From Tolypeutes matacus (taxonomy: Eukaryota; Chordata; Mammalia; Cingulata; Chlamyphoridae): a stretch of 64,000 bases of DNA. The notes below the pieces were generated by a model. The model saw only the letters and a list, made by a program, of their open reading frames with translations. It was not told where the DNA came from and searched no databases. A program made the translations under genes and the position numbers. Below are positions 45,300-59,149 of the stretch, piece after piece. The stretch's first letter is position 1. Every line of letters begins with the position of its first letter. Where the stretch lies: positions 10,318,085 through 10,382,084 of the forward strand of contig JAKSZT010054568.1 in the NCBI GenBank assembly GCA_026826555.1. Reading direction: 5' to 3'.

Positions 45300-45730
45300 C
45301 TCAACCTGGGGAGGATCTGGGATGGAGTGCCCTGGAATGAATAGTGTCCTCCCATTCATGTCCACCTGCACCCTCAGAACCTGTCCTTATTTGGGAATAG
45401 GGCTTTGCACTGTAATTAGTCAAGATGAGGTCACACTGGATGATGCTGGTGTCCTTCAGAGAAGAGGGAAATTTGCACACAGAGACTTAGAGACACGGCC
45501 ACGTGAAGATGAGGGCAGAGGCTGGGCTGATGCTGCACTGGCCAAGGACACCCCAGGCCACGGGCGCTGGAGTCCAGGAAGGAGCTCTCTAGCGGTGCCC
45601 GTGGCCCCTGATGTCCGATTGCGGACCTCCAGGGCTGCCACAGCAAGCCAGCCCAGCCCGCCCGTGGCTCTTGGCCACGTCAGCCGCAGGAACCCGGGGC
45701 TGCTGGTGCGCTTTGGTGCTGGAGGCGCTT
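45300..45730 (-). repeat. MLT1/MaLR-like LTR, antisense
   Basis: The plus strand has catgtccacctgcaccctca, ccttatttgggaatagggct, agtcaagatgaggtcacact and cacagagacttagagacacg, the antisense order of an MLT1-type LTR. An open frame of 146 codons in it (45322-45762) is incidental. Confidence 0.7.
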
Positions 45731-45799
45731 CTGGTCTCCAGCCTCTGGGAGATCACCGGTGAGGACAGGAGGCATGTTTGCCTAGGAGTGTGAGCGTTT

Positions 45800-46560
45800 G
45801 ACGGTTATAAGAGAGGATTATTTTTCTTTCTTCCCCAAACATTTTATTACGAAAAATTTCAAATGCATAGAAAAGTGGAAAAACTTCTGCCGTGAACTCT
45901 CATGTGCTCGTCACCTGGGTTCTATTAACATGTTACTATACTTTCTGTACATACGTCTTCATCTCTCCGTCCAGCCACCAAATCCACAATTTTGACACAT
46001 TGCCAAGTAAGTTACAGACATCAGTTCACTTCTCCCTGAAAAACTGCACTGTACGTATCTTTATGATATTTGTTAGGTTTTTAATGAGATAAATTTAACA
46101 CACAGCGAAATGCAGAAGCCTCCAGTGTAGCCCTGGGAACGTCTGGACAAGGGCGGTGCCCGTGAGGGCCTCGGGGTGAGCACTGCGGAAGCTCAGCTCT
46201 CACCCCACACTCCCCGAAGGCAGCCAGTGTTGGCAGTTTCCCCTACCACAGGTTAGTGTTTGCTGTTCTAAAACATCATGAAGTTAATTGTACGCTATGT
46301 ATTCTTTTGTGTAAAGCTTACATATCGCACGTGTATCCATAGTTCTCTTTAATTACTGAGTAATGCCATTGTAGAAATGTACCGCCTTTTGTTTATCCTG
46401 CTAAGCAACACCAGGACTGTTTCCAGCTTATGGCTGTCATGAAAAAGCTGCTGTGAACATTCTTATATGAATCCTTTTGTAGACATATGTTTTTATATCT
46501 CTTGGGTAAATATCTAAAGGTAGAACTGCTGGGTCAAAGAGTATGCATTTGTTTAGTTTT
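45800..46560 (-). mobile_element. Old L1 3' region, antisense (probable)
   Basis: It contains ttacgaaaaatttcaaatgc, agtaagttacagacatcagt, gctgctgtgaacattcttat and tctcttgggtaaatatctaa. The part after 46260 is a confident antisense L1 3' UTR; the earlier part is less certain. Confidence 0.65.
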
Positions 46561-47789
46561 GTAAGAAACTGCCAGAAGTCCCTTACTTTCCAGCTGTTGT
46601 GATTTTTTTGGGCTCTGATTCTTTAGGACTGTAAGTTGTCTATCCGAGTTTTACCTGCCGGGCATGTAACGGACAGGGGTCTGCCCTCAGGATAAAAGCT
46701 GTAAAATTGGGAAACCCAGTAGTGCCATTCGTTCTTCCAAATGGCACCTTCCCTCCAGTTTTGGTAGCTCTCCAGTGTCTTCTGAGACTTGTTTTTACAG
46801 AGTTTAGTTTTTACCTGCACAGGCTTGTTCCAATAAGAGAACCCAATCCCAGAAGAATTTAAATAGAGTTCTGGATTTTAGTGTGGTTCATTAGATGACA
46901 GTGGGGCTGAAGTCTGAGTCACAGTTCCCTGAAAGGGGAACTAGAAAGCCACGGTGCCTTCTCCGCAGGATTTTTTTCTGAGTAGTCAGCTCGTTTGAAT
47001 GAAGGCTTACCCTGTGGAGGCAATTTGGGACATCCCCCCGAGTTTAAGGGGTTTTCACCTTGGAGGGTTAAAATAGACATCAAGAAGCTTCTAGAGGAAT
47101 GTACAAATGGACATTAAGTGGGTGAACTGCACCATCTAAACAGTGGTCCTGATGGAAATGCCGCAATAGGGGTTTGTCTTAAAGTGAGAATTAAAACAAA
47201 AACAAAAACACAACACATGGCAATTTGGTAATAGCTATAAAAATTACAATTGCACGTGTTGTTTGACTGAGTAGTTTTCCTTGTAGAAATTTATTCCATA
47301 AATATATTCACATGCATTCTAAAAAATGGCATGTGTTCATTGCAGCATTGCTTGTAATAGCGTAAGATTGTCAATTCCCTCTTGTACTAATAAGGCAAGA
47401 CATTTGTTCTATTTTAGAGCTCCTGTTCCTTGTGTTTGTTAACTGGCTTTCTGAGTTTGGGTGATTTGCCTAGGTTTTCTGAACCTATATTGTAAAAGCA
47501 ATAGAATACCATCTCCCTTCCAGGTTTTGTGTTTTTTTTTTTTTTTTTAACTCCTAGAGATACTTCTTGCTAAGCACCTATCTCGTATCTGGCTTATCAG
47601 AGTAGATATTTTAAAGCATTTTTGTTTTATAATAATTTACTACTATTGTTATATTGAAGGAATGGCATGAGCAAAGGCAGTTGGGTGTCATTCTAATTTG
47701 GCTGCTATTATAGGGTAGGGATAATGGCAATTAAAACCACACATTAAGGTTGGCCCATATTTATTTCCATAAATTTTGACCTTGACTGT

Positions 47790-48480
47790 CAAAAAGGAGT
47801 TTTAACTTTCATTCTTTAGAGAATGGGGGACCAGTGAAGGATTTTTTTTGTTTTGTTTTGTTTTGTTTAGCTGGAGAGTGACACAGTTACACAGTGCATA
47901 ATTGAACTTGATGTGACACTGCTGTTTGGAGAGTGAGCTGCAAGGAGGAAGACTGCAGGCGTCAGTAGGGTCGAGGTGGAAGGTTGTTGCAAGAGTCCAG
48001 TTTTTCAGCAGTGAAAGCTGCACTAGAACTTGTGGCAGTGACAGTAGAAGGCATGTGTGAGAGGGTTTTCTGGAACTGATGCCGCAGGATTTGTTGAGCA
48101 CCTGAATATTGGGGGCAGAGGAGAGGATAAAGTGTACGAGGACTCTGAAGTTTCGAGTTTGGCTCATTGGGAGACTAGTAGTTCTGTTTTCAGAATTGTG
48201 AAGAATACTGTGTGGAGAATTATTGATTTGGGGCATATTTGAGTGGTGATATCCAGCAAGCAGTTGTTAGTGCAAGTCTTGAGAGAGGGGTCAAGCCTGG
48301 AGAGAGAGAGTGGGAAAGTTCACTGAAGAGCCAGTTGAAAGTGAGGAGGTAGTTGAGTGTCCAGGGCAGAGGTGTGAAGGGGGAGTAACAGGTGAGGGTG
48401 AGGTGCCCTAACGGCAAACCCACATCGAGCCATCGAGGTGGAGCCAGAGCGGGTCCTTTGAGGACCAGCTGCTGAGGGAC
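47790..48480 (+). repeat. Old interspersed repeat, family not assigned
   Basis: GA-rich text with gtcgaggtggaaggttgttg, caagagtccag and ggtgatatccagcaagcag, which follows the plan of an old repeat often seen in mammalian introns. A (TTTTG)n run lies at 47842-47868. Stop-poor antisense frames (47802-48728) are a by-product of the composition. Confidence 0.45.
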
Positions 48481-50084
48481 ATGGCGTCCCCGATGCCCAG
48501 GGAGGGTTCTGCAGTGAGATTGAAGGGAAAAGAAGGGAGAAAAGACTGCTGAGTTTGGTGGCCTTTGGAGGCAGTGTCCATTGGGACAAATGGGGCACTG
48601 AAGCCTGTTTTTAGGGACTTGAAGAAAGAGTGATGGTCAAGGTGGTGTTTACAGTAGAGGCAGCCCACTCGCTTAAGAAGTTTAGCAATGAAAGGAAGGA
48701 GGGGTTTCTTAGAGTGGATAACTGTCAAGGAAAGAATTTCTTTAACCTAAACCAGGGTGATTTGTATATTGGTGGGGGCAAATGAAAATGAAGGACTTTG
48801 TCACTCTAAATCCTCTTTTTTTCCAAGATGAGAAAAACACTTCGATTTTTTCCAGACCGAAGTTGTGAGATGTAACTAATTGAAATGCATGTCCAGTACT
48901 CAGAGAGAAGAAACCCGGTAATAATAATAAATATAGTAGTACAAGTGTATCACATAATCAGCTGTGACTGTTAGCTATTTTCTTCTTAATGAAATTAGTC
49001 TACATGCTTAAATGCAATTGATAAGTCATTAATAATTACGATTTATAAAAAATGGAAAGTAAATGCCTCTGTGGTCTCGGTGGTAATGATTAAGGAAAGA
49101 GCCTATTATCAGTCATTTTTAGGGGAGTAATCAAACATTTCCTAATTGAAGAAAATCATTTGTTCCCACAAGACTCCGGTTTATAAAGGGAGAAAGGGAA
49201 CTTACTGGGTGCTTTCTATAAGCTAGGGAGATGCTATGCATTTTACATAATTTACCTCTTTTAATACTAATTTATATGTGAGGAAAGTAAGGCTCAGATA
49301 CAAAATTGAAAATGCTTAGAAAACCAGAAGGATTTTCTGCAGCTTGTTTGGCCTTCAAGACCTGAACTGAACTGACTTGAGGCTATTTATAGCCTTTGTG
49401 TTCAAATGTTTTGCAGCCAAAAGGTTAGTGTCTTAATTACAGGATGCCGCCAGACTACGGGAAGATCCTGTCACACATGATATATGTCCTGCATCGTTTC
49501 CTGAATATTCAAAAAATCCTGAGTTCTGAAGCAAAGCCATTCAACGAGCAGAGGGTCCACACTTTGACCCCAGGCCCTCCCTGGTTCTGGGGCTGCTTTC
49601 CTTCCTGCTCAATATCCCACCTGGTCTTGTAGGCCAGGGAGGCGTCGTGCGCTTCTAGGTTTCGTTTCAGTTGTATATGTGAGATGAAGTCACTGGGAGG
49701 AAATGTTTTTAATTTAGTGTGATGATTTTCACCACTGAGTGAAAATAACAGTGATGAGCCTTTAGGCTTCTCCATTAGGGTGATTATCTTCATTCCTTTG
49801 AGCTAATGAAAAATAACTGTTTTCTCTTTTACCTGGTATAAGCCTTATATTCAATTACACATGTTCATGAAATGCTGGTGACCATTCTGTGAGTTGTATT
49901 TACAAAATACAGGATGTCTTTTTAAAACAAACCCCGTGGGATCTGTGTCTCCAGATGAAGGCTCTCCCCTCCAAGGAGAGCCCCTGGCGCCTGTGCGTCT
50001 CTCCCAGCTGTGCCATCAGTTGTCGCCTTCATTGTGTAATTTCCTCCACTTCTGCTGCATAGTCTTTTTCCCCCCCCTTTTTAT

Positions 50085-50400
50085 TATTTTTTTCAGGTTT
50101 ACAGAAAAATCATGCAGAAAACACAGAGTTCCACTATACCCCCACCTGTTATTTTATTTTATTTTATTTTTTACAAATATTTTTATTTTTAAAGGAGCTT
50201 TAGATTATATAAATGTTACATCAAAAATATAGGGGATTCCCATGTACCTCCCCCCTCACTGTTAGAAACACCTTGTGTATAGTGTGGGACATTTGTCACA
50301 GATGATGGAAGATACTGTAATAATAGCACTAGTAACTGTAGTCCATGGTCTTTCCAATATTTAGTGAATGTTCATCCTTTGGGACTGCTTTGGTTTTTGG
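50085..50400 (-). mobile_element. L1 3' UTR of xenarthran type, antisense
   Basis: It has tttttcaggtttacagaaaa, atcatgcagaaaacacagag, a (TTTTA)n run at 50149-50172, a gggattcccatgtacctcc stretch and actagtaactgtagtccatg. Same type as 29915-30430. Confidence 0.65.
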
Positions 50401-52198
50401 AAACAGCCAAATGCACATTAAATAAAGTGAAAGCTTGTTGATATTATGATAAAAAGAAAACTAAATGTGACTGGAAAATAGTGAAGGGACATGTTTTCCC
50501 GGGCAGGACTGAGATGGCCGCAGACACGAGTGCCGGAAGGGCGGCCCTGCAGTAGCTGGGGCAGCAGCCGCACACCTGAAACGGGGCTCCCGGGGGCTCC
50601 TTTGAAGAGACAGAGCTGATCTTAGTGAGCAGATTTAGATGTGCTTGTTTGAAAAGTGGCCTCTGTCATACAGTTAAAATAGGGTGGAAGAAAAACTAGG
50701 TGAGGTGGCAATTGAAAGTCACATTACAGAAGATTATAAGGAAGAAGATTAACAGGGAGAAATGGTAGTAGGATGCGAAAGCGTTGTGTTTTACCTGAAG
50801 GGTCCTGAAGAGCTGTTAGGTATGTATAGAATGTTGGAATAGACGGGCGGACATAAGTCAGGGTGGCAGCCCTGGGATTTTGTATTTGTATAGTATATAA
50901 TTTCTGGACTCTAATTCCTCCTCAGATAGTCCAGGGTTTTTAGCAGATTAACTTTATATGCTTTCTCTTGCTTTTATCTTCTCGTGTCCAAAGTTTAGGG
51001 TTTAACCCCTTCCTCCTCCAGTTTTTAATTGTCTTCTAAGATACATTCACCTCTTCTTTGCTCTCATAATTGCTTGCCCAAAATTTGATTTGAGCCCTTT
51101 ATGTTGCCTTTTTTTCCCCCCTTCCATTTCCCATTGCATTTTAAAGTTATTTATTTGGAAACTTTCTCTTTCCCTAGACTTTATTTCTGAAGGGCAGGGA
51201 CTCTAATTCTTCCTTACCTTAGACCAATATCTGGTTCAGGAAAGGTCCTCAGTCATGTTGGATGGAGGGATGGATTTGGAAATGGGCCTTCAAAGCAGTA
51301 GCTTTTGATTAGAAAAACGTCTCTAAAACTGTGAGGCTGACTGGTGAGTCATTTGGTCCCTAAGTTTTGGAGAACTCATGGGAAACGAGTACTTAGGGAA
51401 CGGATGCTGTTTTTGTAGTCTCGGTGGAGAAAGCGCCGGGTTTTCCCCGTGAGTCCCTCCCAGGAGCATTGGAGCCGGAGGCCAGCCGCTGGCACGTCCA
51501 CACTGCTGGGCTGCTCCAGGCCCCTCCCCACCACACAGACCGTCGGCTGAGCTCCATGTGTGCAAGTGACGTCAATATTGCCCTCCGTGACACGTAGTTA
51601 GGAAGGGAAAACCGTGAGGAGCTTCGAAGGCAAATGCATTTCCACTGGATTATTCTCCTTCGTTGGCACAGATGATGCTAGTCTGTGTCCTTTAACAATC
51701 AGGCATTTACCTTGTGGTCACGTTGGCCTCTCTGGTACTTGTCACGAAGGCCTAAGGAATGGGAGACCGCCTTGGCACCCAAACTGTGTGTACGCAGAGA
51801 CCTTCTTGGCAGTGCACTCTCTTTTCTTATAGCTGTGGCATGGACAGGCGTTGCTTATGTAAAAATTTTTGTGACTGGGCATCTTTTAAGACATCAGATA
51901 AGCAAAATGGGACAGTTTTGGGGGGGATCTCAATGAAGAAAGGTGTTCTTAGAAGTAGCAAAACCATTTTGTCCTCATTGTGATAACGAGAAGATTTACC
52001 CTAAATTTGCATCCACGAATTTGCCGTTCAGCAGAGCCCCTGGACGTGCACGTCAGTGGTGCTGATTTCCGTCCGGCTTCCAGACGGTCCTCTGAAGCTT
52101 GCACCAGTTGGACTCACAGAGCTATACCTATGGCACTTAGTAACTATGACTATCCTACGGAACCGCAGAGAAAATAATGCATTTTTTCCTATGCTCAG

Positions 52199-52275
52199 TT
52201 CTCTTACAGCTCGCAAGCGATGCTTTCCCCAGCGACATGACCTTGGCTCTTGCTTACCTCCTTGCCTTACCACAG
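52199..52275 (+). CDS. NBAS: NBAS coding exon I (77 bp)
   Basis: The acceptor is ttttcctatgctcag and the donor is gtgagt. It is the shortest exon in the window; it enters in phase 1 (completing a Val codon) and leaves in phase 0. The translation is VLLQLASDAFPS then DMTLALAYLLALPQ, one leucine-rich helix-turn-helix. A second AG at the internal ttacag (52202-52207) is present, but its use would shift the frame. Confidence 0.95.
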
Positions 52276-53089
52276 GTGAGTCAGCTCTTGCTCATGGGGG
52301 AGAGTCTAACATTCACGCTGGGCTTCCTCTGCGAACTGGAGTGCTGTTTCAGAGCTCTCTGGTAGTTCCCAGGTGCAGAGAGGCTGCTCAGCAGCCAGCT
52401 GTGTCAGTCAGGGCTCTCCAGAGCGCGAACTGACAGGAGGCTTTATGTATATCATGTGAGTATTTTGAGATTTATTATAGGAACTGGCATGCGGCTGCGG
52501 GGTGGACAAGTCCAAGTTCCACAGGGCAGGCCCAAGCTGGGAACTCCAATGAGGGTGTTCAGTGAATTCCCCAGGAGAGGCTGCTGGCTGAAGTAGGGAT
52601 GGGAATTCTTCCTCCTGACTGCTGACATCATCAGCTCTCGCTTGAAGGCCTTCAGCTGATTGGATGTGACTTCTCTCACTGTTAAAGGCAGTCTCCTTCG
52701 TTGAGTGTAGATGTGATTAGCCATAGATGCCATCAACTGACTGATGATTTAAAACCACGAAATCTCCTTGCCGTCAGGCCAGTACTTACTTGACCAAACA
52801 ACCAGACACCATCGCCTGGCCAAGATGCCAGAGGAACTGAACTGTCACAGCAGGGGCAAACACTACAGTGGCAGCTCAAATGCCAATCTTTAACTACTTT
52901 TCATGCACAAGATCTGCCTCTAGAGTGTCTCTGAATTCGAATGTGGCCACACTAGGGTGAGCATAAGCCTAGGTTGGTGTGATAGAATCTTTGAACCAAG
53001 TCATGTAGTAATGATGGGAAATGTAAGGATGTGTGACAAGCTTGCTGATGTCCTCTCAGCTGAGTCAGTCCTGTCACATTCCCTCCTAG
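52276..53089 (+). other. NBAS intron I-J (814 bp)
   Basis: Most of this intron (about 52402-52848) is one interspersed repeat. The rest shows nothing. Confidence 0.8.
52402..52848 (+). repeat. Interspersed repeat with gtcagggctctccagag start, family not assigned
   Basis: It begins tgtcagtcagggctctccag and runs through gagatttattataggaactg to ggaactgaactgtcaca. The opening and the ttattataggaa signature recall a widespread mammalian element. I could not find matching target duplications, so LTR or DNA-transposon origin is open. Confidence 0.5.
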
Positions 53090-53227
53090 GTGCTGGATGC
53101 TAACAAGTGCTTTGAGAAGCAGCCCCGCTCTGCGTTCTCCCTCCAGCTGGCAGCTTATTACTATAGCCTGCAGATCTACGCCCGACTAGCACCATGCTTC
53201 AGAGACAAGTGCCACCCTCTTTACAGG
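53090..53227 (+). CDS. NBAS: NBAS coding exon J (138 bp)
   Basis: The acceptor is cacattccctcctag and the donor is gtaagt. It has 46 codons, phase 0 at both ends. The translation is VLDANKCFEKQPRSAFS, LAAYYYSLQIYARLAPCF and RDKCHPLYR. The triple tyrosine helix is distinctive. It follows exon I after 814 bp of intron, most of which is an interspersed repeat. Confidence 0.96.
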
Positions 53228-56200
53228 GTAAGTCCTCACTGTGTCCACTTTATTGATGAGAATTACAGCTTTTCCGAAACAGTCCAAACATCTGTTCATG
53301 CCCCTTGGAAGGGCTGCTCTGCTTTGTGTCCGGAAGGCATGCCAGGTGCCAGAGCCCGCGCCTGTGTGTGTCGGCTGCAGCCGCCGTTCTAGGCATCAGT
53401 AAGAGTTCGTTTCTGGCGCTCACTGTGAATGCTGATCCTTCAATTTACTTATTTGACAGATTTTTCAGTTAGCACGAGTATAGTAGCAGGGATGCTAAGT
53501 GGAGAGTTGGCTTCTTAGTTCACTGCCCCAAAGGAGGCTGGCTCTGTGTAATTTAGGAAAGTGGGCACTGTGACTCTTGGAGCCATGCTGCACTCTCTTC
53601 AAGCCAGAGAGACGAGGCTGGTCAGTGCACCAATGAAACACAGGCTACTTAGCTTACCCCCGAGCTTCAGGCCTCTTTCATATGACTTTATTGTTAATTT
53701 CTCAGTGAAAGCACCTAATATGGACACACATTCCTTCTTTTGTGGACACAAAAGTTACAAAGAGACCCCCAGGCAGAGGGCGTAGCAGTAGCCCCCTCTG
53801 TGCCTGGCCGGGAGGGCTCTGTGCCGGCATGTGTGCGTGTGGTTTGTTTGACAAAATATTTGAGATGCTATTGACAATTAACCATAGAAGATTCAAGGCC
53901 GAGAAGAGCAAATTATGAAAACGAAGCCTGAGGCCAGACTTGACTGTAATCTTGTGGGGCCTCTTCTGTCTGCTAAGAAAGTGTCGGGAAGCGGGGTGAG
54001 AGCGACGGTCAGCAGGGACTGGTCTGTTGGAGTTGCCGGTGGATAGTCGGAATAGCAAACTGGCCTTAACAGCGCTCTTGGCTGCCATCAAGTACTTCCA
54101 CATGAATTCATCTTGCCATTTGGTCCTCAAAGCAACCCCATTTAACAGAAGAGGAAACTTCTTGGCAGAAAATAAGACTCAGAGAAATTCAGTTACGTGC
54201 TCAGGCCCAACTCCAGGCCTCACCTGCTTGTTCTTGGCCCTTCTGCTCAGGCTGTGTCTCAGGAGAGGGTGTTGCTGTTTCCTGGGCCGGGGTGGCTTGC
54301 TGCACGCAGGGCTAGTGGGTCGTTCCTGGCAGGTGGCTTTGACGGGCTCCTCTGGGTCGCTTGTGGCAGGTGCCCCGACAGGACCCACCTGTCTCGCCCG
54401 CCCTTGCCCCTCCAGGCGTACCAGGCACGTTTCCCGGCGTGACCTCTTTTGGAGTTCAAACTTGCATTTCTGTGACTCTCACTTGCTTTCCCATGCCTCT
54501 GTGCCTGGGCGGATGTCACTCCCTCGGCCTGCACTGCTTCCCCCTCTCTGCCCACTGTTGGCGGCTAAGTCAGAGCGCAGACTGGCCTCTGTGGAGCACT
54601 CCTGACTCCTGGGCAGTTGCCAGGCCTCCTCCCGTCTCGCCCTGATCTGTGAACGTGCAGCCCTCCCAAAGCGGTTCTTGGAGAGCTTCGTCAGGAATGC
54701 ACAGCCACCTCCTCTCGACCCTGGATCCCCAGGACCTGTCCCACTATGGTTACCCAGTGGCTCTTTGTTGGCAAGTGGACAGCCCAAGGAGTCAGTTCAA
54801 CTTCTGTTCACTGGACACCTTTTAGGCTTCAGCTTTGCAGTTTTGCTTGCTGCAGGTGGATGTTGTAAGTGCGCAGAGCTGCCGTCGACTCCCTCCCTGC
54901 TCACTCTTTGAGTCTCTTCAGCATCTTCCTCTGCGTGAAACAGGGCTGCTGGCATTGGAATTAAATATGACCGTCTCCTGATGAGCCGCCTTGGGCACTG
55001 TGGTCAGAGTGCCAGATTCACGTGACTTTCACGCAGGTGGCAGGCTCACCTGTGCTACTTCTGCAGATTTCACCTGTTCTCTTCCCAGCCCCTGCAATCA
55101 CGTGCTCAGGAATGAAGACAACTCAGGCTGCGCACGAGGTCTGAATAACAGTACCGATGTAATTGTGGGGCTCATTGTGGGTGATCTTCAGAGCTGCCTA
55201 CCTCTGCCTTTTCCTTTTTAGTGCTATATGGTGGCAATTGGCAGGTGGCCAGTTGCAGAGAATTTTCTCTCTCGGTATTTGTTGTCCTAATCAGTTTGTT
55301 TTTATGTTTAAAAAATAATGCACAAATGATATATGATAACAAGTCAGTGTTTCCCTTTGGTATCTTTTCAGAAATAGTTTATGGATATACATATTTGTAT
55401 CATTGATTTTACACAAATGTGAGTAAGCTATGTACACATATCTGAACCTTGATCTCTTTCACTTATATCTTGCCTTAACAATTATTGTAAATGCATTTAA
55501 TAGTGTGATCTTCCTAGGATTCTTTTAAAGAAGTTTTCAGAAGATAAAATTAGTTTTATATGCTAGGGCAGCAAACCCAGCAGGGGATGAAATTCCAAAC
55601 TTTATGGTAGACAATTTCTAAAATGTGTTTTGTTAAGCTACATATTGAAAGTACTAAGGAGAAAATTATCTCAAGCAAAATAGTAACCCAAGGGGATACA
55701 TACCACCTGTTTAAAACTTTCCAAACAGCATTACCAGGAAGTGGAGGCTATTAAACCAGAATGGATGTATTTCCTCTAGGAGTAAGCAGTCCTTGCACAT
55801 TCGGTTGTCATGAATATTTATGCAGATTTTATTTTTATAGGGACTTGACCATATTCTTTAAAGAAATTTTATTTACCCCCCTGAAGAACTGCATTGCCAA
55901 GTTTTTTTTTTTTGGGGGGGGGTGGATAGAATTACTTTCTTCATTTTCCTTTTTAAGTTCTTGATGCCTTTTTATATTGTTATGTTTTACAGCCTGTGAT
56001 ATTTTATAATATCACTTTGAATTCTGAATGTGGAAAGTTGTGAAGCTGCCCGTAAGATCCTTCAGAAGCTTCTTAAAGGCTAAAAGCTTTTGTACCCATG
56101 GATCATGTAGTTAGATGCAGATGGGGGAAGAGGGGAGAGAGGTGTGAATGTATTCTGAACAAACCAAAATCGTGATTTTAGGTGTCAGGCTGCATGTGGA

Positions 56201-56656
56201 ACACTCCTGGATTCCTGGTCAGAAGTGGACAGGGAGAGGGTCTGGTGCGATGAAACCTGGGAGGCGGAGGCCGGGGGCGTGGTCACCTCCTGGCTGCACG
56301 GCCGCAGTGGAGGTGCCAGGACCCCGGGTTGGTCATCTCTGAAAGAGACAGGCTGGTGTGATGGTCACCTGAAAATGGATGGGAAAGGGCTTTAGAAACG
56401 TTAAATACATTTATGAAATGAAGTGTTGGGACCAATAGGAGATGCTTTGGAATATTGTGAGAAAACGGTGGTGATAAGTTCCTGGTAAGAATTGTTATTA
56501 AATAACATTTAAGTTGAATATTGGAAGTAACCATAACCAGTAAAGTTCCTTGAGGAAGGAATACAGAGTAGTAGTGATAATGCTAATAAAACAGTTCGCA
56601 TGGTGAGCTAGGACTTACAGCATGCTCATCCATTTCATCTTTAAGACTCTGTAAAG

Positions 56657-57052
56657 ACAGGAAGCCAATGTAGCTCAAGTGATTGAGCTCCCGCCTACCA
56701 CATGGGAGGTCCCAGTTAGGTTCCCGGTGCCTCCTGGAGAAGACGAGCAAGACAGCAAGCTGACACGACGGGCAGGCGCAGTGAGCTGATGCAGCAAGAT
56801 GACGCAAGAGATGATGCAGCAAGGAGACAAATGAGGATACAGAGTGAGAGACACAAGCAGGGAGGAGAGGTGGCTCTAGTGATTGTGCGCTTCCCTCCCA
56901 CATGGAAGGTCCCAGGTTCGGTTCCTGGTACCTTCTAAAAAGAAGGCGAGCAGACACAGAGAGCCCACAGCAAGTGGACACAGAGAGCAGACAACGAGTG
57001 CAAACAGCGAGGATGGGGGAGATAGATAAAAAAATAAATCATAAAAAAAAAA
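56657..57052 (+). mobile_element. DAS SINE dimer, long form
   Basis: Two full-length units in tandem, each with a tRNA-like head and a body (acgagcaagacagcaagctg in the first; cgagcagacacagagagccc in the second), then an A-rich tail. Target duplications with one mismatch flank it: aagactctgtaaaga (56643-56657) and aagaccctgtaaaga (57053-57067). Same architecture as 6993-7317. Confidence 0.9.
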
Positions 57053-59149
57053 AAGACCCTGTAAAGAAGAAATTACTACTTCCATGTCAGGGATGGAAAA
57101 CCTGAAGTGCAGGAAGGAAGAACCTGTTATCCAGGGTCTTTGATGCCAGTGCTGGTGCCCTCCTTCCATGACTAATTCTACTTTTGCTTGGACGCCTTTG
57201 TGAGAAATCTCTTTTCGTTAGGATTTTGTTTTTGACAATAAATTGAAGTATTAAAAATCAGTCTTCCCATATACTTACCAAATATTTGGTAATCCCTAAG
57301 CTTAAAGACTCTTAAAGCCTATCAGCAAGGAATTAATAGCCCCAGAAAAGAATTTTTAGAGGAGCTGTACTTATGTTAGGGAGTGGAACAGAAATGGTAT
57401 TCCTGATCATCATTCTTAAACGCTTCCTGTAATCTATCCTTAGTGGGGGGGAAAAGGCACTTGCAGTACAGCTGAAACCGGAGATCCAGCTGGACACCTG
57501 CCTTTGTGTGTGCATTTGTGTTTACACACACATACACATGTTTGAAAGGGACTGGAGGAAGAACACGCATGTGGGACAATCTATCTGGACGTAATGTAGA
57601 AGGCGGTTATTAGAGCTCATCACTGAAAGCAGGTCTCTGAGAAGGGACTGTAGCGCCCAGCCTTATTTCCACTGGGTGGGAGCTGCACACCCCCGAATAA
57701 GTCCCGTCATTTTAAGAGCTGCCCTCCCTGCGTGGCAGGTGGACGGGTTCTTGGGAGGCACGGCCCTGCTCGGCCGCTCACCAGCCGAGCGGCCTTAAGT
57801 TCAGCGGCACTCTTCTGTCATCAGGTGGCCCAGTGCATGCCCGTGCCCCAGGGTCGCTGGCATCAAATGATCGCCGTGACACGTGTGTCTCACCATGCCT
57901 GTACCATCCTGAAGACGGAACGTTAGTGACTGTTTCTTAAACGTTTCTCAGGAATGTGAACAATTGTACAAAAAATATGAAATAAAAATTATTCATAGAG
58001 GGGCTAGACAATCTTTACTTAGTAAAGGAAATTGGATAGCATTCTGTTAAATATGTCCCCTTTTACGTGTGCAAGGGGTGCTCCTAATTTCTGGAAAAGG
58101 CACATCTGTGAAGTCGACATGGCCCCTGCCTCTGGAATTTATATTTTAAATTTATAGAGAGATGGTAGTGTGAAGTAAAGGATGTAATAGAGCTACAATA
58201 AAGTGTGATCAGTGTATGCTTTTGATTTGTGGAGCCCCTGCTGTATGACAGGCCTGGGGTGTGTATTTTATATACATTACCTCACAACCATGCCAGCTAT
58301 ATATTATTATTGCCATTTTCTAACTGAGACGATGCTCAGAATTGTTAAGTAACTTGCACAAGGCCACACAGCTAGTAGGTTCTACTGGCCTGTCCTTATG
58401 TCACTATGCCGTGTCATTTTCTTTGTTAGCAAAAAGAGATAACACATTCTTTTTTCCACATACGAATGAATATCAAGGTGAAGACTTGAAACCTTCTGCA
58501 CGATACGTAAATGTTAGGACTGATAGTTAAGCTTCCTATTGCTATGTCCTATCATTTTGCAGCTTCCTTCTCTGCCTTGCCTTGGGGTCTGTTTCACAGA
58601 TTAGAATACAAAGAGATTGGAATGAGGGTGTATTACACTGTTGAGGTCAAGTGACAATGTGTAGGCCACGCTCCCAGTACAGATACCAAATCTTGGTGAT
58701 GCCACAAAACAAAAGATCAGAAATGAATGTGAAGCATAACTGTGGAAAAGTGAAGACGGTCGAGTCCATGAGTAGGGGGAGGCAACAGTAGCCTGATGGA
58801 GAGAGGGGCATGGGGGCACAGACAGGCGGGCCAGGTGTGGGAAGCCTCCCCTTCAGAGTGCTTCAGCCAGGGGCAGGCTGAGCACTGCGGCCTGAAGCCA
58901 CAAGGCCAGAGCACAGACGCAGAAACCTGCACTGTTGGGGAACGTGGGTTTGCCCATGCAGGGTGAGACTCACCAACACAGAGGCTCTGCTCAAGAGCAG
59001 CCGCAGTGGAGCTTCCTGCCACTCTGAAGCCTTGATTGTTGGAGGTTTGCATGTGCTGTCTCTGCAACTGGGCAGACATGTGCTGGCCAGATGAGGCGTG
59101 AAGACAGCAGAGTACACCCAGGGTGCAGAGCAGGTGTTGAGGGCTGGCT

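Larger units (their letters stand above)
41705..52198 (+). other. NBAS intron H-I (10,494 bp)
   Basis: 41.9-45.2 kb: mostly unassigned AT-rich sequence with a MIR-like piece at 43530-43640. 45.3-45.7 kb: an antisense MLT1-like LTR. 45.8-46.6 kb: antisense L1. 46.6-47.7 kb: unassigned. 47.8-48.5 kb: an old interspersed repeat. 48.5-50.0 kb: unassigned, with a MIR/L2-like hint near 49205-49310. 50.1-50.4 kb: an L1 3' end. 50.4-52.2 kb: no assigned feature. No coding exon was found. Confidence 0.7.

Noticed and set aside
54027..54605. Open frame of 192 codons on the plus strand
   Set aside because: It is GC-rich and partly L2-like, has antisense frames of similar length, and shows no domain or family signature.
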